A stretch of 64,000 nucleotides of DNA. It comes from Holtermannia corniformis (lineage: Eukaryota; Basidiomycota; Tremellomycetes; Holtermanniales). Shown here piece by piece: positions 53,340 to 63,995 of this stretch. Position numbers and translations under genes: made by a program. A model generated the notes under the pieces. The model was not told the DNA's origin and searched no databases. It saw only the letters and a program-made list of their open reading frames with translations. The DNA lies in the NCBI GenBank assembly GCA_001599935.1, contig BCIJ01000002.1, forward strand, positions 890,783 through 954,782, given 5' to 3'. Each line of letters starts with the position of its first letter. Positions within the stretch are counted from its first letter, which is position 1.

Positions 53340-56300
53340 ATGCCCCGGCAAACCACCGGCTCCGTGACCTCTACGCACTGTTCGTATGAGGCGAACCGAG
53401 CTCTCCAGGACGAGCATAGCACCGTCCGAGGAGGGGTATCAGCTNCCCCCNCCCGTCAAACAAGGCCNTTACCGCCAATCCCTAGCTCACCAACCTTTGA
53501 CGCATCCCCGCATGCGCAAAGTCGACCCTTACCACCCACCCCGAAGTCGCCTCCATCGCAAGGTGCAACCCCGGTCAACGTTGCCGCATCCCCGTATGTG
53601 CAAGGACGACCACTTCCGCCGACTCCGAACTCCCCAACCATCCCGCAGCGCTCTGNGAAAACCCAACCCTCGCACGCCGAGGTGGTGGTGTCCGTAGTCA
53701 GTGCTGGCTCCTTCGACCAACGCGAAGAAGGAGAACCCATCGGCGTAATATACGCTAAGTCAGTGGTAGTTGAGGCACCACCAGCGGAACAGGTAGTTCC
53801 GCGCCGCTACCACCAATTCCTCGACGTCTTCTCAGAAGCAAACGCAGAGGAACTGCCCCCGCACCGCCGCTTCGACCACGCAATCACACTGAAGGAAGGC
53901 GAAACACCGGGCTACGGCCCAATTTACTCGCTGTCGGAAGTAGAGATGCGTACGTTGAAAGACTATATTGCATCCAACCTCTCGAAAGGATTCATCAGAC
54001 CATCAGAATCCCCGGCAGGTTCGCCAGTCCTCTTCGTCAAGAAGAAAGACGGGTCCCTGCGCCTGTGCGTTGATTACCGCAAATTGAACGCCATCACGGT
54101 AAAGAACCGTTACCCGCTNCCGCTCGTTGGAGACCTCCTCGATCGACTTCGCACAGCGAAAATCTACTCAAAAATCGACCTGCGAGGGGCATATAATCTG
54201 TTGCGCATTGCGAAAGGCGATGAGTGGAAAACGGCTTTCCGCACTCGATACGGGCTGTTCGAGTACCGCGTCATGCCGTTCGGCCTGACGAACGCCCCTG
54301 CCTCGTTCCAACACTTGATGAACCACATCTTCCGAGACCTGCTCGATAAGTACGTGATCATCTACCTCGACGATATCCTCATCTTCTCCGATGATGAAGA
54401 AACTCATGCGCAACACGTGGAAGAGGTTCTGCGAAGGCTTCGTGCGAACAACCTGTTCGCAAAACACGAGAAGTGCGTCTTCCACTGTCACAAAGCGGAA
54501 TTCCTGGGCTTCGTGGTGTCGCCAGAAGGTGTCACCATGGACGAAGCAAAGGTCAAAGCGATCTTGGATTGGCCGACACCAAAAACGGTCAAGGAACTAC
54601 AAGCGTTCCTTGGCTTCGCTAACTTCTACCGGCGTTTCATTCGCAACTANGCGGCNATCGCCACACCGTTGCACGAACTCACAAAAAAGGGAATCCAGTT
54701 CGAGTGGGGCGGAAAACACGATTCCGCCTTCAAAACCTTGCGTTCCGCTTTCACCACGGCACCGGTCCTTCGGCACTACGCGCCGGAGGACGAGACCATC
54801 ATCGAAACGGATGCTTCCGATTACGCAATCGGAGCAATCCTCTCTCAGAAGAGCAGCGACGGTCACTTCCGACCGATCGCGTACTTGTCCCGCAAGATGA
54901 GCCACCCTGAGCTCAACTATCCCACCCGTGAGAAGGAACTGCTGGCAATTGTAGCAGCTTTCCGCGAGTGGCGCCATTACCTCGAGGGGCTTCACAGCCC
55001 CATTACAATCATGACCGATCACCGCTCTTTGGAATACTTTCAGACATCGCAACTGCAAAACCGCCGACAGATTCGCTGGTCGGAAATGCTCTCAGGTTTC
55101 GATTTTAAGATTGTTTATCGAGCGGGAANGGACTCAGGCAAACCGGATGCTCTCTCGCGCAGACCCGACTTCAGGCCCTCGGATGGCGGAACTTCACTTT
55201 CCGCAGAGCTCAACCCGCACAACATCCGTCCGATACTCGACCGCTCGGTGTTCGTCAACATGCTGCTCACAACCGGACCGGCAGGGAAACTCATCGAGCG
55301 TATTCGAGCCGCCACGTCGCTTTGGATCAANGAAGGCAAGAAGGTACCCACAGTNCCGNNGCTCGCGGAGCGCGGAGGGGTGTTCAAGACGCAACAGGGC
55401 GCGATTTGGGTCCCGGACGACGCACAACTGCGTACCGAGATCTTAGTAGATGCCCACGAAGCTCTTACCGCAGGACACCCCGGAGTAAAACGCACGTTCG
55501 CCAACGTACGCCGCAACTTCGTCTGGGGGAACCTCTTCGCCGACTGCGAAAAGCACGTTTCCGCTTGCGTGACTTGTCAACGCACCAAGGTGTCTCGCAC
55601 CAAACCCTTCGGCTCTCTCAAACCCCTGCCCATCCCGACGAAACCCTGGTCATCGATCTCTACCGATATGATTGTTCAACTTCCACTCTCTAATTCGCAT
55701 GACGCCGTTCTCGTGGTCGTAGACCGACTTACGAAGATGGCGTTATTTATCCCAACAACAACTACCATGTCCGCACCAGAGATGGCGCGCTTGTTTATCA
55801 AGTACGTTTTCTCGAAGCACGGGTTACCCGACTCGATCGTGTCCGACCGCGGGTCGGTCTATACATCGAAATTCTGGGAAGCGCTGAGCGGAACCCTTGG
55901 TTTNGCACTGGACTTTAGCACGGCGTTTCATCCGCAATCCGATGGACAGACCGAGATCGTAAACCAGTGGCTAGAACAGTACCTCCGCTGTTACACCAAC
56001 TACACTCAGTCGGACTGGTCAGAACTGCTACCTCTCGCTGAATTCGCCTACAACAACACCACACACTCGGCAACAGGCGTTTCCCCATTCGCGGCAAACA
56101 AAGGCTTTAACCCAAAGGCGTCAGCCATCACGGCGGAAACCCAACTTCCGCAGTTCGTACCCGCGGCTTTCGATATGGCGAACGAAATGTTAGAAGTACA
56201 ACAATTCCTTAAGACGCAGATCCAAGCCGCGAACGACCGCTACTCGAAGGCATACAACAAACATCGCCAACCAACACCCGTCTTCGCACCCGGCGATCTG

Positions 56301-56762
56301 GTAATGCTCAAGGCCGCAAACATCAAGACTCTAAGACCCTCTAAGAAGCTCGACGACCGCAACTATGGTCCATTCCCCGTCATCGAAGGTGTAGGTTCCG
56401 AACCGCACCTCGCATACCGAATCCAGCTCCCACCAAACCTCCGTATCCATAATGTCTTCCACGTTNCCCTCCTCCAAAAGTACAANNCCTCCGACAACAC
56501 CCTCCGACCGACACCTGCACCTCAAGTCCTAGCACCGCCGGCAGCGGAAGGGGACGAACGTTTCGACGTAGAAACCCTGCTCGCTTGCGAAAAGCGCGGC
56601 CGCGCCTTCTACTACCTCGTTAAATGGCTCGACTACGACGACTCCGAAAACTCATGGGAACCGTATTCGAACATTAAACACCTCACCCAGAAACTCCACC
56701 AATTCCACTCCGAGNACCCCGACTCCCCCGCCCCACCAACCTACTCCGCTTTGCGGAAATGA
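53340..56762 (+). CDS. Pol polyprotein (RT, RNase H, integrase, chromodomain)
   Basis: An open frame of 1140 codons, with several N-containing codons. Residues 40-105 are Pro-rich with a repeated RPLPPTP unit. Reverse transcriptase covers about 180-370, with [19 protein letters not shown] and the catalytic YLDDILIF. RNase H follows at about 480-600 ([15 protein letters not shown]). The integrase has an H-H-C-C finger ([21 protein letters not shown]) and D-D-E residues in [15 protein letters not shown] and [10 protein letters not shown] chromodomain ends the protein ([18 protein letters not shown]), which targets integration to modified histones in this clade. No aspartic protease or gag motif is visible, so it would depend on other copies. 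Confidence 0.9.
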   Translation: MPRQTTGSVTSTHCSYEANRALQDEHSTVRGGVSAXPXRQTRXLPPIPSSPTFDASPHAQSRPLPPTPKSPPSQGATPVNVAASPYVQGRPLPPTPNSPTIPQRSXKTQPSHAEVVVSVVSAGSFDQREEGEPIGVIYAKSVVVEAPPAEQVVPRRYHQFLDVFSEANAEELPPHRRFDHAITLKEGETPGYGPIYSLSEVEMRTLKDYIASNLSKGFIRPSESPAGSPVLFVKKKDGSLRLCVDYRKLNAITVKNRYPXPLVGDLLDRLRTAKIYSKIDLRGAYNLLRIAKGDEWKTAFRTRYGLFEYRVMPFGLTNAPASFQHLMNHIFRDLLDKYVIIYLDDILIFSDDEETHAQHVEEVLRRLRANNLFAKHEKCVFHCHKAEFLGFVVSPEGVTMDEAKVKAILDWPTPKTVKELQAFLGFANFYRRFIRNXAXIATPLHELTKKGIQFEWGGKHDSAFKTLRSAFTTAPVLRHYAPEDETIIETDASDYAIGAILSQKSSDGHFRPIAYLSRKMSHPELNYPTREKELLAIVAAFREWRHYLEGLHSPITIMTDHRSLEYFQTSQLQNRRQIRWSEMLSGFDFKIVYRAGXDSGKPDALSRRPDFRPSDGGTSLSAELNPHNIRPILDRSVFVNMLLTTGPAGKLIERIRAATSLWIXEGKKVPTXPXLAERGGVFKTQQGAIWVPDDAQLRTEILVDAHEALTAGHPGVKRTFANVRRNFVWGNLFADCEKHVSACVTCQRTKVSRTKPFGSLKPLPIPTKPWSSISTDMIVQLPLSNSHDAVLVVVDRLTKMALFIPTTTTMSAPEMARLFIKYVFSKHGLPDSIVSDRGSVYTSKFWEALSGTLGXALDFSTAFHPQSDGQTEIVNQWLEQYLRCYTNYTQSDWSELLPLAEFAYNNTTHSATGVSPFAANKGFNPKASAITAETQLPQFVPAAFDMANEMLEVQQFLKTQIQAANDRYSKAYNKHRQPTPVFAPGDLVMLKAANIKTLRPSKKLDDRNYGPFPVIEGVGSEPHLAYRIQLPPNLRIHNVFHVXLLQKYXXSDNTLRPTPAPQVLAPPAAEGDERFDVETLLACEKRGRAFYYLVKWLDYDDSENSWEPYSNIKHLTQKLHQFHSEXPDSPAPPTYSALRK

Positions 56763-56828
56763 ACTTTCCGNACCAACCAAACACCCAATCGCCCATACCA
56801 TTCACCGTCAAAGAACAAGTCACTCAGT

Positions 56829-56955
56829 AATCCCGCAAGACACGTAACGGTAACTCCGCAAGAAAAGCCTCTGTAATCCCGCAAGAAAAAGTCACTATAA
56901 TTCCGCAAGACACGTAACCGTAATTTGGCAAGACAATTGTACATCCGCAAGATTT
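56829..56955 (+). repeat. Short spaced repeats of ccgcaaga after pol
   Basis: About six copies of (t)ccgcaaga lie 18-30 bases apart between the pol stop and the antisense ORF, and they recur at 59068-59194 in the duplicated block. The function is unknown. Confidence 0.6.
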
Positions 56956-57063
56956 CACATCCCCTCCCTAATACAACTCGCTCCCTCTACACACCACTCC
57001 CTCCCGCTGTGCGAAGACCCACCACCCTCCCTGCGGAAACCGCAGCTTCGCACTCCCCGCCCG

Positions 57064-57429
57064 CTACACGAAATCCTCAAGCTCGATATCGGACGACTCG
57101 AGCGCAGCCGCCTTGCGCTTTGTGACTCGCGCCTTCGATTCCTTGATCGCCTTTACGAGGGCCTTGGCGTGCGGCTTGGTAGCCCGGAAGGCTTGGAGCT
57201 CGGCGGTGGAAAACGTTACACGGACCGAGCCGTCTGCGCGCGCGGGGGTGTCCTCGAGTTTTGGCACCAGCGTCCCTTGCCAGAAGACGGCCATCTCCTT
57301 GGCGGAGGCCGATGCCTTCGCGTGCAAGACCGACGGCATACTCGCAACGCCCCGACGGGTCTTGGCATCCGGAGGGCGCAAACCACAGCCACGGCGACCG
57401 TGCATGCACCGCACGCAGCTAATAGTCAA
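57064..57429 (-). pseudogene. Duplicated C-terminal part of the antisense ORF
   Basis: The same sequence as 59303-59668 in the other arm of the assembly repeat. It lacks the N-terminal exon because the sequence enters the N gap. Confidence 0.75.
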
Positions 57430-57499
57430 GTGTCAGCGCAAGAACTCTCGCAGTGCGGAAACCACCCTTCCGCAGGTCGACGCACCATTTCCCGGTTAC

Positions 57500-57599
57500 N
57501 NNNNNNNNNNNNNNNNNNNNNNNNNNNNNNNNNNNNNNNNNNNNNNNNNNNNNNNNNNNNNNNNNNNNNNNNNNNNNNNNNNNNNNNNNNNNNNNNNNN
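57500..57599. other. Assembly gap of exactly 100 N
   Basis: A run of 100 Ns flanked by a 2139-base direct repeat (55361-57499 and 57600-59738). This is the pattern left when overlapping contig ends are scaffolded without merging. Confidence 0.95.
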
Positions 57600-59001
57600 G
57601 CTCGCGGAGCGCGGAGGGGTGTTCAAGACGCAACAGGGCGCGATTTGGGTCCCGGACGACGCACAACTGCGTACCGAGATCTTAGTAGATGCCCACGAAG
57701 CTCTTACCGCAGGACACCCCGGAGTAAAACGCACGTTCGCCAACGTACGCCGCAACTTCGTCTGGGGGAACCTCTTCGCCGACTGCGAAAAGCACGTTTC
57801 CGCTTGCGTGACTTGTCAACGCACCAAGGTGTCTCGCACCAAACCCTTCGGCTCTCTCAAACCCCTGCCCATCCCGACGAAACCCTGGTCATCGATCTCT
57901 ACCGATATGATTGTTCAACTTCCACTCTCTAATTCGCATGACGCCGTTCTCGTGGTCGTAGACCGACTTACGAAGATGGCGTTATTTATCCCAACAACAA
58001 CTACCATGTCCGCACCAGAGATGGCGCGCTTGTTTATCAAGTACGTTTTCTCGAAGCACGGGTTACCCGACTCGATCGTGTCCGACCGCGGGTCGGTCTA
58101 TACATCGAAATTCTGGGAAGCGCTGAGCGGAACCCTTGGTTTTGCACTGGACTTTAGCACGGCGTTTCATCCGCAATCCGATGGACAGACCGAGATCGTA
58201 AACCAGTGGCTAGAACAGTACCTCCGCTGTTACACCAACTACACTCAGTCGGACTGGTCAGAACTGCTACCTCTCNCTGAATTCGCCTACAACAACACCA
58301 CACACTCGGCAACAGGCGTTTCCCCATTCGCGGCAAACAAAGGCTTTAACCCAAAGGCGTCAGCCATCACGGCGGAAACCCAACTTCCGCAGTTCGTACC
58401 CGCGGCTTTCGATATGGCGAACGAAATGTTAGAAGTACAACAATTCCTTAAGACGCAGATCCAAGCCGCGAACGACCGCTACTCGAAGGCATACAACAAA
58501 CATCGCCAACCAACACCCGTCTTCGCACCCGGCGATCTGGTAATGCTCAAGGCCGCAAACATCAAGACTCTAAGACCCTCTAAGAAGCTCGACGACCGCA
58601 ACTATGGTCCATTCCCCGTCATCGAAGGTGTAGGTTCCGAACCGCACCTCGCATACCGAATCCANCTCCCNCCAAACCTCCGTATCCATAATGTCTTCCA
58701 CGTTNCCCTCCTCCAAAAGTACAANNCCTCCGACAACACCCTCCGACCGACACCTGCACCTCAAGTCCTAGCACCGCCGGCAGCGGAAGGGGACGAACGT
58801 TTCGACGTAGAAACCCTGCTCGCTTGCGAAAAGCGCGGCCGCGCCTTCTACTACCTCGTTAAATGGCTCGACTACGACGACTCCGAAAACTCATGGGAAC
58901 CGTATTCGAACATTAAACACCTCACCCAGAAACTCCACCAATTCCACTCCGAGTACCCCGACTCCCCCGCCCCACCAACCTACTCCGCTTTGCGGAAATG
59001 A
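57600..59001 (+). pseudogene. Duplicated 3' half of pol after the gap
   Basis: Integrase and chromodomain coding sequence repeated from 55361-56762, starting in mid-domain ([15 protein letters not shown]) and ending at the same stop. It is most likely the same genomic sequence assembled twice rather than a second gene. The two copies differ mainly at N positions. Confidence 0.85.
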
Positions 59002-59302
59002 ACTTTCCGTACCAACCAAACACCCAATCGCCCATACCATTCACCGTCAAAGAACAAGTCACTCAGTAATCCCGCAAGACACGTAACGGTAACTCCGCAA
59101 GAAAAGCCTCTGTAATCCCGCAAGAAAAAGTCACTATAATTCCGCAAGACACGTAACCGTAATTTGGCAAGACAATTGTACATCCGCAAGATTTCACATC
59201 CCCTCCCTAATACAACTCGCTCCCTCTACACACCACTCCCTCCCGCTGTGCGAAGACCCACCACCCTCCCTGCGGAAACCGCAGCTTCGCACTCCCCGCC
59301 CG

Positions 59303-60152
59303 CTACACGAAATCCTCAAGCTCGATATCGGACGACTCGAGCGCAGCCGCCTTGCGCTTTGTGACTCGCGCCTTCGATTCCTTGATCGCCTTTACGAGGG
59401 CCTTGGCGTGCGGCTTGGTAGCCCGGAAGGCTTGGAGCTCGGCGGTGGAAAACGTTACACGGACCGAGCCGTCTGCGCGCGCGGGGGTGTCCTCGAGTTT
59501 TGGCACCAGCGTCCCTTGCCAGAAGACGGCCATCTCCTTGGCGGAGGCCGATGCCTTCGCGTGCAAGACCGACGGCATACTCGCAACGCCCCGACGGGTC
59601 TTGGCATCCGGAGGGCGCAAACCACAGCCACGGCGACCGTGCATGCACCGCACGCAGCTAATAGTCAAGTGTCAGCGCAAGAACTCTCGCAGTGCGGAAA
59701 CCACCCTTCCGCAGGTCGACGCACCATTTCCCGGTTACTGCAAACTCCTCCCCTGCAGCAACATTCGTGCACTCGACGAGGCAGTACGANACCGCAGCCT
59801 TGCACTTCCCGCAACGACGAACACCCCCAATCGCCATGAGCTGGTCACTACCGCACAACGCCAAACCACGAGTACGGTGGCCGACACTGGCNCTCTCCTC
59901 GAAGCGGTCGACCCACTCCTGGAGCTCTTCCTCAAGGACAGCTTCGCCCTGGATCACGGCGCAGATGTTGGCCTCGACAGCAGCTTGATGCTCCGCCGCG
60001 AGGACGGCGGGATCCACCGCCGGTGTAGGCATTGGCGCCGCGGGGACTGGCGCCGGCGTGGGCGCAGGCGAGGGCAAGGACGGCGAAGACGACGAGCTCG
60101 ACGAAGATGAGCTCGAGGGCGCTGGCGTCAAGTCGGATTCAGAACCAGTCAT
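59303..60152 (-). CDS. Antisense ORF inside the LTR element, Cys-rich
   Basis: Transcribed against pol. The N-terminal exon starts MTGSESDLTPAP, continues with a Ser run and Pro/Ala repeats, then a helical part LAAEHQAAVEANICAVIQGE. A Cys-rich domain follows (ALCGSDQLMAIGGVRRCGKC, then YCLVECTN and GKWCVDLRKGG). After an intron ending ttgactattag, the second part has CVRCMHGRRGCGLRPP, VFWQGTLVPKLEDTPARAD and KALVKAIKESKARVTKRK, ending SDIELEDFV. The exact donor is unclear. The cysteines could bind zinc or RNA. It might be a captured host gene, a gag-like protein, or an unrelated gene between two partial elements. Confidence 0.5.
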
Positions 60153-60420
60153 GTTGGTTGTTCTTGGAAGACGACTACGCGGCTTCGAGGGTTNTTATCG
60201 CATCTCAAAGCCAGCGCACAGACCCGCCGGCGAAAGACCGGTTTCAGCACCGTCACGACAGTCGCGGTTTGAAACACCGCACCGTTTCAGGTCCATCCTT
60301 TGGGGTTCGACCGCAGTCGAACAGACCGCCCTGCGGAAAGACCCTTTCCGCACAAGCAGGGTCCTCTTTGAGGAAGGGANNTNTGGACTCACGGAGCTCG
60401 TCCTCGTAGGGGGGGGCGAC

Positions 60421-60741
60421 TGTCACGCCTACGGCGGTGTCACGTGGCGAGTAGCCGCTGCGCGGCGCTCAGAGTGCCACTGGTGCTTTCGCACCACTGT
60501 CTGTGCGCTGCGGCTGCGCCGCCGCGCCCCTCGTCTTCCGCGTTGTCTCCTGTTGTATCTACATCGCTCGAATATTATAGTGCTCTATCTCTATTCTCGC
60601 TCGTCGATCCTCCCGGTTCCTCGTAGTGCGGAACCTCGCTTTCCGCTGCGCAATCGAGAGTCCCGCCCTTCGGAGGTAGATCTTCGCCGATCTCGCCTCA
60701 GTCTCCCCGGGTCATCGTCCCCTCTAGACGAGGCCCTCACA
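60421..60741 (+). repeat. 3' LTR
   Basis: Same 321-base sequence as 52976-53296, differing at one or two bases near the start (ctatggcgg versus ctacggcgg), which would indicate a young insertion. It is preceded by a polypurine tract. Confidence 0.92.
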
Positions 60742-60875
60742 GTTAGACGTCATTATGGCTATATAGTCTCTGATGGCATGCGCGTGTTTAGACAACTGCA
60801 ACTCGTGCATCTCGACATATATGACAACGCCTGAAATCAACATGCTATATACACAAAAGCTTGATGACTACTCCA

Positions 60876-61262
60876 TCATGTTTCGTAGTCTGGCGAACAC
60901 GGTAGCCCAGCAAGCCAGTCTTGTCGAGCTTCCCATACAATCGACGACTCGAGTGTATCCAAGCCGACTGACTGCTTGAGCTCCGAGCGCGTCATCAAGC
61001 GCAAGCCTTTGGTGCTGGACAGGCGTGTCTGCAGCTTGTCCCGCAGGACAGAGGGGACTTGATAGCGTTCAGCAAAGAGGTCGATTGTCATGTTCGCCAC
61101 GGGTGGCGAGAGTGCGAAGTCAGAGATACGGGAGTCTCGTTGGCTATAGTCGAGCTGAGATGGGGCAGCGACGGATGATGTAGGGGATTCGGAGGGTATA
61201 GTTGGAAGCGAGCGATACGGGATCTTGAACCACGGAAGGTCGGGCGGCGTTGTAAGGGACAC
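60876..61262 (-). CDS. Small protein with SAM-like helical domain
   Basis: An intronless ORF of 128 residues, MSLTTPPDLPWFKIPYRSL to PCSPDYET. A disordered N-terminal half is followed by NMTIDLFAERYQVPSVLRD and LQTRLSSTKGLRLMTRSEL, then KQSVGLDTLESSIVWEARQ. The pattern of short helices with L-x-x-R-Y, a threonine-leucine turn and E-L-K resembles SAM-like domains common in expanded basidiomycete accessory families. That assignment is tentative and the function is unknown. It lies between the LTR element and a second broken gene. Confidence 0.55.
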   Translation of the reverse strand: MSLTTPPDLPWFKIPYRSLPTIPSESPTSSVAAPSQLDYSQRDSRISDFALSPPVANMTIDLFAERYQVPSVLRDKLQTRLSSTKGLRLMTRSELKQSVGLDTLESSIVWEARQDWLAGLPCSPDYET

Positions 61263-61496
61263 ATGACTACGGGTGTCGTCTCTTCCCGTTTCCTGTTCTG
61301 TTCAGGTCACAGACACATCTCACACCCGCTTAACACACCAAAGCTTTCGCCCAGACGTCGAAGTGTATGCCGAAAAGACGCAAGTGGGTTTTGTCCGCGC
61401 AGACCAAACAGAAGTCGTGACCAACCTCGTTGCAGCGATGTTTTTCGTGCAGCTTGGCACGCTGTTCCAGCAAGAAGGTCGACTATAGAGCATGAA

Positions 61497-62793
61497 TCAG
61501 TCTTGGTAAGTTTTGGGAAAGACACGGCGTACCGCTGCGGCTGGCTCAGCTTCCTCACTGCCTTCCGTTGCATCATCATCGGCATTGACAGTCGCCTAGT
61601 AATAGTCAGCACGCTCGCGCATCCCTGTTCTCCAGAGCTGCTTACTGGGTCTACTTCGGTGATGACCAGCTTGATGCACGGGAGTGTCGCTGAGCTTCTC
61701 TTCGGGAGTCTCTGCAACATCGCGATGTAGCCCTCTTCATCACCCCAAACGTATCGCCGGATTTGTCCTCTGCTGCCAACCTGCAGAGTGGCACACTGAG
61801 ACTTGCCGTGCTTTGTGTCGCTGAACTCACCTGGTACGTGACGTCAAAGCAGTCTTTGGCGATTGTGGGACCTTGCCGACGAGCATTCAAGGAGCAGTAG
61901 TCATAGAGCCATTGTTCAAAATCCTCGTGACCTTCTTCAAGCCTGACCTTGTCCACTGCTGGCGGCAGTTTGGGCTTGGCAACATGCGGTTCCTTTTTGA
62001 CCTTTGCTTGCTTCTTGGCTGGCTTCACCGGCAGTGCTTTGCCAAGCTTGAGGAATACTACCTCCCACGTGACTGTAGATCAGAGCCATCAGCCCTCGGT
62101 AGCCATATTACGTGCATATCCACGCGACGGGGCGTTTCTAGGTACTTACTCTTGCGGGCTTCCTGCACTGTGACGCCCTCGCCTAAGGAAGACGAGGACT
62201 GAGAGGTCGAGGCGGGATCGGCGAAGATCTACCTCCGGAAGGGAAACTCTCGGGCGCGCAGCGGAAAGCGAGGTTCCGCACTACGAGGNACCTCGAGGAT
62301 CGACGAGCGAGAATAGAGAGAACACTATAATATTCGAGCGATGTAGATACAACAAGAGACGACGCGGAAGACGAGGGGCGCGGCGGCACAGCCGCAGCGC
62401 ACAGACACTGGTGCGATTAGCACCAGTGGCACCTTGAGCGCCGCGCAGCGGCTACTCGCCACGTGACACCGCCATAGGCGTGACATGCACGGGCGCCAGC
62501 GGCAGCTGTGGCAGCCGTGGCGGCGCCATTGGCCCAAGGGTGATTGTAACGGGCTGCAATGCAGGCCCCAGTGATGCCAGGGTGGCCTGAGAGAGCTTCA
62601 GCCACTTGCAACGTGAGGATACAAGCGCCCATACTGGATACGGTTCCTGCAGCCGTGTATGACGCGAAGGCGAATCAGGGAGGTCGATTATGTCACCAAA
62701 GAACGAGCTAGACTGGCTGCGGCTAGGCTGCGACCCGCCGAGCGGCCTCCTGGGGGGTGTAGAAGTCATGCAAAACAACCGAGAGAGTTGCAT
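61497..62793 (-). pseudogene. Unknown gene disrupted by a solo LTR
   Basis: Reading on the minus strand, the first exon covers about 62793-62486 (GGSQPSRSQSSSFFGDIIDL, ATLASLGPALQPVTITLGP). It is cut by the inverted LTR at 62169-62485. The frame resumes exactly across the 5-base target duplication, then continues with TWEVVFLKLGKALPVKP, a Lys/Pro stretch, KVRLEEGHEDFEQWLYDYC and GQIRRYVWGDEEGYIAMLQR, ending VRRVFPKTYQD. Before insertion it was an intact protein of about 300 residues with a positively charged middle. No family recognised. The LTR removes the normal reading, so the gene is probably dead unless transcription starts inside the LTR. Confidence 0.6.
62169..62485 (-). repeat. Solo LTR with 5-base target duplication
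   Basis: A diverged copy of the 321-base LTR in reverse orientation, ending ggcgtgaca. The 5 bases on each side are identical: tgcac at 62164-62168 and at 62486-62490. Loss of the internal part by LTR-LTR recombination is the usual explanation. Confidence 0.88.
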
Positions 62794-63299
62794 GTTGCTT
62801 CGAGAACACGCCTGTTACGGGCCAGGCGACGGGACAAGAGGGGTTACGGAGGGGTTGGGGATTACGGGGAATTGGCCGCGGGCAGTGCCGCGGCGGGGAC
62901 TTGTCGAACAATTGTACAAGCTCGAGTCTTCAAGAGCTTTAATCATAGGTTCTAAGCAAAGGCTACCCTAAACTCCCGAGGCCGCTTCCTGGTTCTCGTC
63001 TTGCCCANTACTCGTCACTTTACTTGCCCACCACTTTTCCCAGCGATCGCCAGCGATCGCCAGTCGTCGACTACACCTACGCGACTGATTTACTTCACCG
63101 ACGGGACCTCGTCGCCACCCTAAATCCTCCCGGGGCTAGCCCTAACAACGCCGAAGCTCAAAGACAAGGTGAAAAGTACATGCTACCCTCACTTTACACG
63201 CGACTTGCGTTTTTGCCCAAAACGCATAGTCAATGAGTCTTGCTGTAAAGAAGAGATTCCGGTAGGGAATGTGATACATGACTAGCATGCGTGGTTCGG
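62794..63299. other. Intergenic region without a recognisable gene
   Basis: No splice-supported frame. A short direct repeat cagcgatcgc occurs twice at about 63042-63062, and one N lies near 63008. Confidence 0.45.
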
Positions 63300-63650
63300 T
63301 TACAACACGGCCTCCCTCACAGAGCGCCAGTCGACCGACTTGAGGGCGTCTGAGAATCGCGCCATTGCCTCATGTGGTCTCTCGTCTTGGGTCGGTGGCG
63401 AGATCAGGCTAGTGTCGCCGTTGGCCTCGTTGATGATTGACCAAAGTCCATCACACATTTGCGCTAGTGTGCCACGCCAAGGCCGGGAAAAGTCAGCTCG
63501 CGTGAAGGAGCAGTTTGGTCGCCAGATGCCCGTGTCGTTTTCTTGATCGATGCTGTAGAGCGCAACCCCGAGTTCGTCCTCGGCGCGGCCTCCACGCAAG
63601 GTAAACAAAGGTGGCTCAAACGTCACCACTCTGCTATAGTGGGATGACAT
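63300..63650 (-). CDS. Small unknown protein (116 aa)
   Basis: An intronless ORF starting MSSHYSRVVTFEPPLFTLRG. The body reads LGVALYSIDQENDTGIWRP, RADFSRPWRGTLAQMCDGLW and ARFSDALKSVDWRSVREAVL. The mix of hydrophobic and charged residues is that of a folded soluble protein. No family recognised. It belongs to the group of small accessory genes near the repeats. Confidence 0.55.
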   Translation of the reverse strand: MSSHYSRVVTFEPPLFTLRGGRAEDELGVALYSIDQENDTGIWRPNCSFTRADFSRPWRGTLAQMCDGLWSIINEANGDTSLISPPTQDERPHEAMARFSDALKSVDWRSVREAVL

Positions 63651-63784
63651 TGGATGTTGTTTGATGTTGTGTGGTCTGATGCAGTTAATGTAGTCCTCTT
63701 AATTACCGTCCACGGCGCCGAGGAGCAAACCGTTGTCCACTTCCATTATGAATGCAGTCGCCTCGCGTCATCTAGCACTCCGCT

Positions 63785-63844
63785 GTTAGATTGGGGAAGA
63801 ACCGTGATGCATCTCGCTCGCTACGGCGCTTCTTTGTAGGCTTT
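63785..63844 (+). repeat. 60-base dispersed repeat, copy 2
   Basis: Matches 52049-52109 with a few differences. Its end forms a hairpin, tgtaggctttcgcctaca (63835-63852). Confidence 0.85.
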
Positions 63845-63867
63845 CGCCTACAACTCTGACGTCCCTG

Positions 63868-63995
63868 ATGTCTCGCCGGATGCAGTATCCTCGCCGGATG
63901 CGTCGCATCCTCGGCGCCTTGCCTACATCCTCTGCGCGCCAGACTTGTCTTGGCTACATCCGCGCCGGATGTAGTGTTCGCCAGATGCGGCGTCA
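63868..63995. repeat. Array of gccggatgc motifs at the window end
   Basis: Four variants of tcgccggatgc, with the complementary catcc spaced among them, in about 125 bases. The layout recalls the ATCCGT array at 52120, which also follows a copy of the 60-base repeat, although the motif differs. Confidence 0.65.

Larger units (their letters stand above)
52976..60741 (+). mobile_element. Ty3/gypsy chromovirus-type LTR retrotransposon
   Basis: Two LTRs of 321 bases flank a pol gene and an antisense ORF. A G-rich polypurine tract (60408-60417) lies just before the 3' LTR. If the duplicated 2.1 kb around the N gap is an assembly error, the true element is about 5.5 kb. Flanking 5-base sequences (tgatc and gttag) do not match, so the ends may come from two different copies. 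There is no recognisable gag or protease, and only 43 bases separate the 5' LTR from the pol ATG. Scattered Ns suggest collapsed reads of several copies. Confidence 0.88.

Noticed and set aside
57600..59738. A second pol fragment and antisense ORF as a genuine tandem duplication
   Set aside because: The sequence is the same as 55361-57499 and abuts exactly 100 Ns, which fits unmerged contig overlap better than biology.
62417..62793. Minus-strand frames continuing from the host gene into the LTR (ending VTPMAVSRGE or CHAYGG...)
   Set aside because: These are chance readings through the LTR; the target duplication shows that the LTR is an insertion.
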